From: Takakia lepidozioides
Taxonomy: Eukaryota; Streptophyta; Takakiopsida; Takakiales; Takakiaceae
Length of the DNA stretch: 64,000 bases
NCBI GenBank assembly: GCA_030704615.1
Contig: CM060732.1
Location: 47,473,053 to 47,537,052, forward strand
Direction: 5' to 3'
Position numbers and translations under genes: made by a program. Shown piece by piece: positions 57,592 through 64,000 of the stretch (positions are counted from its first letter, which is position 1; each line of letters opens with the position of its first letter). The notes under the pieces were generated by a model. That model was not told the DNA's origin, searched no databases, and was given only the letters and a program-made list of their open reading frames with translations.

Positions 57592-57713
57592 TAGGGTGCT
57601 GCCGCTCAAAGTTCGCAGCAAGACCTGACCACCGATGAGGAAGACCTTCATAATACTGCACACCCGAAGGTGGCATCTGCAATGGCATAATTGCCCGCAA
57701 ACATTCCCCAGAG

Positions 57714-59475
57714 TTCTGCTGCAGTTGAGGATGCTCCAGCTGCTCAGCCACTACCGCCATCTACAGAAATGTCTCCGGAGGAATTCAAAAGTGCAGCGGA
57801 TAAAATGTTGGAGGAGACACACAGTAGCATTGGCAGAGTTCTGGGCAGCAGGGTATTCCAGCGGACTCTTCGAATCCCACTCTGTCGCATGGTCTCCCTT
57901 CCCATCGTCAAGCAGGGCCTTCCCGGAGATGTGGATAAGCTCAAGTTCGCATTTCGAGAAGGGTACCGTCTAGGTTCGGCAGCCTTCTACGTTTCCATTG
58001 AGAATGAGGACGGCGAAACTCGTGGACCCACTGCCGATGAATTGTCAACATGGGATACCCACTGGCACACTCGCAACGACGAATTCGAGGCAACGCTGAA
58101 GGCTGATCCAGACTTCGGCCATATGTCGGGTAAAATGTTCTTTGTGTGGGACGGGAATCACCGACTTCTTGCCTGGTGGGAGTACATCAAGTAGAACCAT
58201 GCCAAACACATTGCCTGGCATTACATGGTGGAGTGTGTCATCCTCAAGGTGAAGGCGGCAGACTCCTCCCTGATCAAGAATGCCATGGCGGACCTCAACT
58301 CATAAGATGCTCATACCCTCCCAAGCACGTTCGAAATGCGGTGTCGCATTCCTGTTTCCAATCTGGTTTGTTTCCATGCTACCGTGGACTGAACTGGAGA
58401 GTGTGCCTTGCAGGGTCACTGAAAATGCGTACGTGCATACCCACATGGCACATATGCTGTACAGGGTGAGGAAAACTGGTCTCACTGATCCGCACATGTT
58501 TGCGGAAATGCTGGAGCCCGAGCATTCAGAAAGCGTGGCAAAAACGGACCGGACATGGTATCGTCTCACTATGGATGGAATGGTGGAGGTGATATACGAA
58601 GTAAGTCGTCCTCCCATTTCCCTCTGCGAATCCTTTCCCAATTTCCAGTAATCTTTCCACATGAATCGAATGTAACGCTTCTGCATGTTTTTGTTGGCAG
58701 TCAAACATCAAGCTGGATTTGGCCCATGCCAAACGCTTCTTTATGGAAAGTGAGGGGTAGGTCAAAACGTTGTAGTCATTGACTGAGCACTTGAAGGAGG
58801 CCGGGGTCAAGTCGGGAACGAAATACAAGTCAAAGCTTGTGAAGCTGGTGACAATTGCAGATCCGGCACTTGGAAAGGACTTCATCCCCGAGATTGCAAA
58901 ACACTATTCTCGGGCCATGCAGCCGACCATGCAGTTGGAGAAGCTGCATCACCTCTCCACGACATGTGTTGAGGCGAAAGAGAAGGTGAGGTTTCAATGC
59001 ACTGAAGTTCCTTCCTAGCAATAGCCACTCTTCTTCCTGCTCCTGACATTGGATCGGAAATGGCAGACACGTTGGCTGTCGATCTGGAATGCATCGGAGA
59101 GTATAAGGACAATGTGATCTTTTCCACTCGAAGTTTTCGACCCTGTAGTGGATGTGTGGCTCAACCGCATGACTTGGTGGTTCCAGGTAATTCAAGGTAC
59201 TTCCCCAGATTTGCTTTTCTGAAATGAATTCCCTGAACTGCTATGTGACAATGCATTTGGGAATCGCAGGTAATGTCGAATGCGAAGGAGCAAGTCGTAA
59301 TGCACACAAATTCGCTCAGCTTGTGCGTAAATGGGATGGAACACAGACATTGGAAGACTACGTGACACGTTTTAGATGTGCGTACAAAGACAATCTCTTC
59401 GCCAGAGAGCTACAGATAGCAAGAAGGAGCGTGGAGTTTACACATCAAGAGGGAGCGGGAAAAGCTGCAATGTGA
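57714..59475 (+). pseudogene. ParB/sulfiredoxin-like DGNHR domain gene, broken
   Basis: After an acceptor at about 57713 the frame reads MSPEEFKSAADKMLEE, then LPGDVDKLKFAFREGYRLGS, DELSTWDTHWHTRNDEFEA and MFFVWDGNHRLLAWWEYIK. DGNHR in this setting resembles the core of ParB-like nuclease/CTPase domains. TAG at 58192-58194 interrupts, but NHAKHIAWHYMVECVILKVK follows in frame. Further exons: 58414-58600 (THMAHMLYRVRKTGLTD, a clean GTAAGT donor) and 58701 onward (SNIKLDLAHAKRFF), then TAG twice (58758, 58773) before LTEHLKEAGVKSGTKYKSK. Coding-like pieces continue to 59475, where the gypsy element begins. I recall comparable plant proteins but know no assigned function. It faces away from the zinc-cluster frame. 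Confidence 0.5.
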
Positions 59476-60039
59476 ATTGTTTACAGGTGAAGCACAGCTG
59501 CTGTCGCGGCCCTTTGCCTTGAGGGCGGGGGGTCGGGACACATGAGGGGCTGCCCCTGTGGTGGGGGCAGCGGCAGCGATAGGTATGGGGGGGCTGAAGC
59601 ACCCTTGAGTGCCCAAGGCACTCAAGGAGGTGGAGGCGCTCACTAGGTGGAGCCCCACACACCGGGTTGCGGTGGGGGTGGCTCCACAAGGGGTGGTGGT
59701 AGCTTAGCGGGACTTAGTGGGGGTGGCATAGGACTCACCATGGGGGCGGAGACCTCGTGGTGGGAGTCGTGGGGAGTCTTGGGACTCATCACGGTCCAGA
59801 GGGGCCGTGGTGAGTGGGCCAAGACTCACCGCGACTCATCACCAAGAGTCGAGGGTTTTCGTGGTGGTTCGCCATAAAATGGCATGGCTGGTTATGAAAC
59901 CCCCGCGGACAGCTACAGAAGTATATATAAGGGGAGTAGTGACCCCGAGAACGGTGCAAGCCCGTTGGTGACCAAAAACTAGTGAGTAAGCGAGCGAGCC
60001 GGAAAGCGACCAAAGAGTGGGAGCTGTTCCGGGACGTTG

Positions 60040-60860
60040 AAAGACGTGTTGAAGGCGGCTAATGCCACTTCCACTAAGGCAAAGTTTAAAGTGAAGCCTA
60101 AGGAACCCGGCACCTTCGAGGGCATCCGAAATTGGAAGGCACTCAACACCTGGCTCCTGGAGCTAGAGTAGTACTTCCGGGCGGCCAAGTTGAGTGACGA
60201 GGATCGGGTGGAAGTGGCTCCCACCTATTTGAGGGGCTATGCTCAACAATGGTGGCAGAAATGCCTTCACGACCGAGGCCCAAGCCCGGAAACCTTGAAC
60301 TGGAGTGGGTTCAAGGAATTGATGAAGAGACAGTTTGTGCCCCTCAACGCGTCCTGGCTTGCCCGGGACAAGATGAGGAATTTGAAGCAAACAGATGACA
60401 TTCGGGGGTATGTCCAGGCTTTCAATGTGCTGTCGCTCGAAGTCGCGGACATGGCAGAACCAGAAATGGTCTTCAACTTTGTGGGCGGGACTGGCCCCAT
60501 GGGCCAGGCGGAAGTTGGAGGAGAAGCCACCCAAGACTTTTGAACGAGGCAATTGAGAGGGCTGAATGTTTCTCGGATGTCCCTAGGGGTGAGAGACAAG
60601 GCCGTACGGAGCTGAACCACAAGAAGACCCGGCGGAAGGTGACTCTTCCGACCGGAAAAGAAGTGGGATAGGCCACGCGGCAACAATGGCACGTGGAAAT
60701 CAAAGGGAGGCCTTTACACGTCAAGGCGGCACCGGTGCTTCGAAAGGAAAGCGGGTGGAGCGGCTTTTGGCGGACAGAAGGCAACCTTTGATGGAGTGTG
60801 TTTCAATTGCGGGGAGCCCGGCAACATGGCCAAGAAGTGCACAAAACCTCGACATTGAAC
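60040..60860 (+). pseudogene. gypsy gag with zinc knuckle, broken
   Basis: KPKEPGTFEGIRNWKALNTW then TAG at 60169-60171 (Gln expected) then YFRAAKLSDEDRVEV and LRGYAQQWWQKCL, typical of plant gypsy gag. The frame stops at 60541, and LNEAIERAECFSD continues in another frame. The zinc knuckle reads CFNCGEPGNMAKKC, with Asn in place of the usual His ligand, followed by a stop. Confidence 0.75.
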
Positions 60861-60949
60861 ATGACTCGGGCAACCCACGGAGCTGTCGGAAGATACCATC
60901 AGTCGCTTGTGGAAGCGGTGGTCGCCAGGACTTGCAGGTAGGCAACTAT

Positions 60950-61330
60950 TCTTGTGAGTTGTATCAGGAAACTGGCGCCCTGCGTAAAGGAGTCATTATT
61001 ATTCGTGGATGGGATAATATCCGGAACTAACGTGTCGTTGTTGGTGGACACAGGAGCGTCGCACTCCTTCATGACGCCGGCGGCGGCGCGAAAGTTGGGA
61101 CTCCCGACAAGTGACGTGGGGGCCTCTATTGAGGGCGCTCTGCCAAAGGAGAACCTCAGTTGGCGACAAGGTTGGCGTTTGATGTTTCTCTTCAACTGGG
61201 GAGTTGGGAGGGACGTGAGAACTTCACCATCTGCGAGATCGATGGAGTAGATCTCATTTTGGGGATGACCCTTTTGAGCAAATCCGGAGCGGTCATAGAT
61301 GGCTGCAAGAGGAGCAGTCACGCTGCCATG
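60950..61330 (+). pseudogene. gypsy aspartic protease domain, broken
   Basis: NVSLLVDTGASHSFMTPAAA carries the D-T-G-A catalytic triad. Downstream LILGMTLLSKSGAVIDG is the second conserved block, in another frame. Frameshifts separate the two. Confidence 0.75.
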
Positions 61331-61539
61331 TGGGAATGGTGGCGAGGTTTATGAGTGTCGAAACGCCCAAATCCGTGGGGGAGGCGAATAAACCTTCTGT
61401 CAGCAAAGGAGTGGGCGTGGAGGAGGCACACGAGCCCCAATTTTTGCTTTACATTAGAGAAGTGAAGGAGAAGGCAATGGGGAGCCGAGCCCAGATTAGA
61501 TCAAGGGGATTTTGGAGAAATACCAGGATGTGATGCGGA

Positions 61540-62800
61540 GGATTTACCAAGCGGCTTGCCACCGCAAAGAGGAGTTGACCACAAGATTGAGGTGATACCG
61601 GGATCGGAACCGCCTGCCAAGGCGCCCTACCGGTTGAGCCAGAGAGAGTTGGTCGAGCTGAAGACTCAGCTCAAGGATCTAATGTCAAAGGGGTACATCC
61701 GGCCGAGTAAGTCACCTTACGGAGCCCCGGTGCTATTGCAGACAGAAGGATGGGACGCTGCGGATGTGTGTCGATTACAGGGCTCTGAATAAGGTGATTA
61801 TCAAAAACGGTACCATTTGCCAAGGATCGACGACCTCTTCGATCGGTTGGCAGAAGCGAAGTATTTCAGCCGGATCGACTTGCGCTCCGGCTATCACCAA
61901 AATTCGGGTGGCGGAAGGAGATGAGGAGAAGACCGCGTGCAGGACAAGGTATGTTCATATGAGTTCTTGGTGATGCCTTTTTGGGCTCACCAATGCACCA
62001 GCGACATTTAGCACCGCTGATGAACACCTTTTCAGGAGTGGTTGGATGACTTTGTGATCGTGTACATCGACGACATCTTGGTGTACTCGAAAACAAAGGA
62101 GGAGCACCTGGAGCACCTGAAAAAGGGTGTTCCAAAATTGCAGGAAGGGAAGCTGTATGCCAAAGCTTCAAAGTGCGAATTCGGGGTCACACAAGTGGAG
62201 TTCTGGGGCATGTGATTACACAGGATGGGGTCAAAATGGATGACAGAAAAGGTGAGGGCGATCTTGGACTGGGAGCCTCCGACTTCGGTCCCGGGAGTGC
62301 GATCCTTCCTAGGACTCGCCTCCTATTACCGGAAGTATGTGAGAAATTTCGCCAAGATTGCGGGGCCGCTGTCAGACCTTCTGTATAAATCTAAAGTCTG
62401 GGCATGGAACACCTTTTGTGGCCAAGCTGTTGCTGAATTGAAGCAGCGGATGGCGGAAGCTCCAGTCTTGAAAATCCCGGAGTTCGATCGTCCGTTCAAG
62501 ATACACACAGATGCGTCGGACTTCGCGATTGCGGGTGTACTGATGCAAGATGGACGCCCAGTGGCTTACGAAAGTAAAAACTGAATGAAGTGGAGCGACG
62601 GTGGCCGACGCACGAGAAAAGAGATGAAGGCGGTGGTGCACTGTCTTGAGCTTTGGGCCACTATGTTGGTTCCAACCCAGTGAAGGTGTTCACGGACAAT
62701 GTCACGGTGAAGTATTTTGCCACGCAGCCCAAGTTGTCCCCAAAACAACTTAGGTGGCAAGATACTTTGGCGGTGTTCGACGTGGATATCCAGTACAAAC
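61540..62800 (+). pseudogene. gypsy reverse transcriptase and RNase H, broken
   Basis: HKIEVIPGSEPPAKAPYRLS and GYIRPSKSPYGAPVLL open the RT, followed by [31 protein letters not shown] and VYIDDILVYSKT (YIDD box, about 62060-62095), each partly in different frames. RNase H shows [20 protein letters not shown] and VFTDNVTVKYF. At least five frame changes are needed. Confidence 0.82.
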
Positions 62801-63545
62801 CGGGACGAGACAACGTGGTGGCCGATGCTTCAAGTAGAAAGCAGCAGCTCTTGTTGGTGTACAAGGGCAAGACGGCGCTCCAAAGGAAGATCCGGAAGGC
62901 TTGCGGAAGGATGAGCTGGCGAAGTCCATGATGCAGGACTTGAGGATGGGGGTTAAATCGCAGTTCCACTTGCAAAATGGACTGCTCCGGTATAAGCAAA
63001 AGCATCTCTACGTGCCGAAGGGAGGGATCAGAGATAGCCTCTTGAGAGAATGCCATAATAGCCCGCCGGGGCCACGGCGGAGCCAAGCGCACTGCGGCAC
63101 TCTTGAAGAAAGAGTATTTCTGGCCCAAACTGAGGGAGGAGGCAGAGGAGTATGTCAAGACATGCACCACATGCCAACAAAACCGGAGCGAGTACAAAAA
63201 GCAAGCGGGGCTGTTACAACCCTTGCCGATTCCAGAGGGGACTTGGGAAAGCGTCTCGATGGATTTCATGACTGCTATGCCGCTGTCAAAAGGATTCGAT
63301 GCAATCATGGTGGTGGGGGATAGGTTCAGTAAAATGGGCCATTTCATCCCCACCAAGGAGACGGCAACGGCACAGGAGACAGTGCGACTTTACTTCGCCC
63401 ACGTCTTAAAGCATCATGGAGTCCCGAAGGATATTGTCTCGGACGCGATCCAAAGTTTATGAGTAAATTTTGGAGGCACTTTGGAAGAAGATGGGGACAA
63501 GGCTGAAGATGAGCACCGCCTTCCAACCTACGACTGCCGGCAAAC
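62800..63545 (+). pseudogene. gypsy integrase, truncated internally
   Basis: The HHCC zinc finger region ends YFWPKLREEAEEYVKTC then TTCQQNRSEY. The core shows SVSMDFMTAMPLSKGFDAIM (first Asp) and GVPKDIVSDAI (second Asp). After STAFQPTT-like sequence near 63525 the text jumps to the C-terminal HPVFHVSLLKPYF block, so the catalytic Glu and following region are deleted. Confidence 0.8.
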
Positions 63546-63551
63546 AGCAAG

Positions 63552-63851
63552 GTGCACCCAGTATTCCATGTCTCCCTTTTGAAGCCTTACTTCAAAGATA
63601 AAGCGCGTCCGAATCGGCATCAAGTGTTGCGTCCGCCACCTATGCTGTTGGATCATGAAAATGAACCTGAGTACGAGGTGGAGGCAATACTTAAGTCGAG
63701 GAGGTTCAAGAACCGAGAAACGGAGTATCTCGTCAAATGGAAGGGCTATCATCATGTGGAGGCATCTTGGGTGCGTGCCTCAGAAATGGGAAACGCATCC
63801 GAGGCGGTTGCAGCTTTCGAAGGGCGACCTCAAAAGCGGAAGAAACGTTGA
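63552..63851 (+). pseudogene. gypsy integrase C-terminus with chromodomain
   Basis: HPVFHVSLLKPYFKDKARPN is followed by EYEVEAILKSRRFKN, then TEYLVKWKGYHHVEASWV, a canonical chromodomain with its aromatic residues (Y, W, W). It ends at TGA 63849-63851. In chromoviruses this domain directs integration to modified chromatin. The segment itself is open, but upstream pol is broken. Confidence 0.82.
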
Positions 63852-64000
63852 TGGGGACATCAACCTTGGAGCGTGGGGGAGGAAATGCATGCTTAGCCCG
63901 GCTTAGCTAGCTTAGGAATCCGATTACAAAAACTTGTATTGTACAAAATTTGTTATAAAGGAAATGGGTTCCAAATGTTGGGCGTCCTATTTTGTTTGGA

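Larger units (their letters stand above)
59488..64000 (+). mobile_element. Ty3/gypsy chromovirus-type LTR retrotransposon, decayed
   Basis: The order gag, zinc knuckle, protease, reverse transcriptase, RNase H, integrase, chromodomain identifies a Ty3/gypsy chromovirus. GC-rich sequence at 59488-59995 is probably the 5-prime LTR and leader, with TATATATAA at 59922-59930. A purine tract GTGGGGGAGGAAATG at 63872-63886 precedes TGCATGCTTAGC, the likely start of a 3-prime LTR that runs off the window. The two LTR candidates do not visibly share this start, so the 5-prime LTR is truncated or misplaced. It interrupts the ParB-like gene. Confidence 0.85.

Noticed and set aside
57714-59475. Bacterial ParB/parS contamination
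   Set aside because: The frame has clean eukaryotic splice donors and acceptors (for example GTAAGT at 58601) and is continuous with plant retrotransposon sequence.
59647-59877. Glycine-rich plus-strand frame
   Set aside because: It comes from GGTGG-rich sequence of the presumed LTR/leader; composition, not coding.
62661-63356. A 231-codon open frame on the minus strand
   Set aside because: It is antisense to gypsy RNase H and integrase, whose motifs are unmistakable on the plus strand.

Overview
This window is nuclear DNA of a land plant. The evidence is spliced genes with GT-AG introns, plant families (2OGD, ISE1/RH47 helicase, PPR, OSB, FtsH3/10, O-methyltransferase) and plant-type transposable elements. 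Long repeat-filled introns, and two odd protein families near 55-59 kb that I associate from memory with bryophytes, lycophytes and ferns, point to a non-seed plant such as a fern or lycophyte. That placement is an inference.

Five genes look complete or nearly so. They are a 2-oxoglutarate/Fe(II) dioxygenase (minus, 14323-9136, four exons), an embryonic-abundant-type SAM methyltransferase (minus, 31911-30927, two exons), a dienelactone hydrolase (minus, 38885-34290, six exons), an ISE1/RH47-type DEAD-box RNA helicase (minus, 42708-40286, three exons, one single-base frameshift) and U1 snRNP protein C (plus, 46105-48735, five exons). Broken gene copies include an m-AAA protease FtsH3/10 pseudogene, a TFIIE-beta N-terminus head-to-head with U1-C, a PPR tail, a carotenoid cleavage dioxygenase exon, an orphan dioxygenase exon, and several exons of an organellar single-stranded-DNA-binding protein (OSB).

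Layout: 71-4605 is a CACTA element carrying pieces of an O-methyltransferase gene and repeated OSB exons. 5.6-7.6 kb is a decayed Helentron-like helicase fused to an endonuclease/exonuclease/phosphatase domain. 7.6-14.6 kb is the dioxygenase gene with LINE and other insertions in its introns. 14.6-26.8 kb is mostly repeats (SINEs, a fold-back element, nested hAT elements) plus the FtsH and CCD relics. 26.8-30.8 kb is a decayed LINE. 30.9-48.7 kb holds most intact genes. 48.7-55.4 kb is repeat-rich with more OSB relics. 55.5-59.5 kb holds an unusual divergent pair, a zinc-cluster transposase-like reading frame and a ParB-like DGNHR reading frame, with GGAAATGCGG palindromes between and inside them. 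59.5-64.0 kb is a Ty3/gypsy element with a chromodomain that cuts off the ParB-like gene.

The genes do not form a pathway. The main story is accumulation and decay: gene capture, nested insertions, and repeated CAG-to-TAG or CpG-type transitions in relics.
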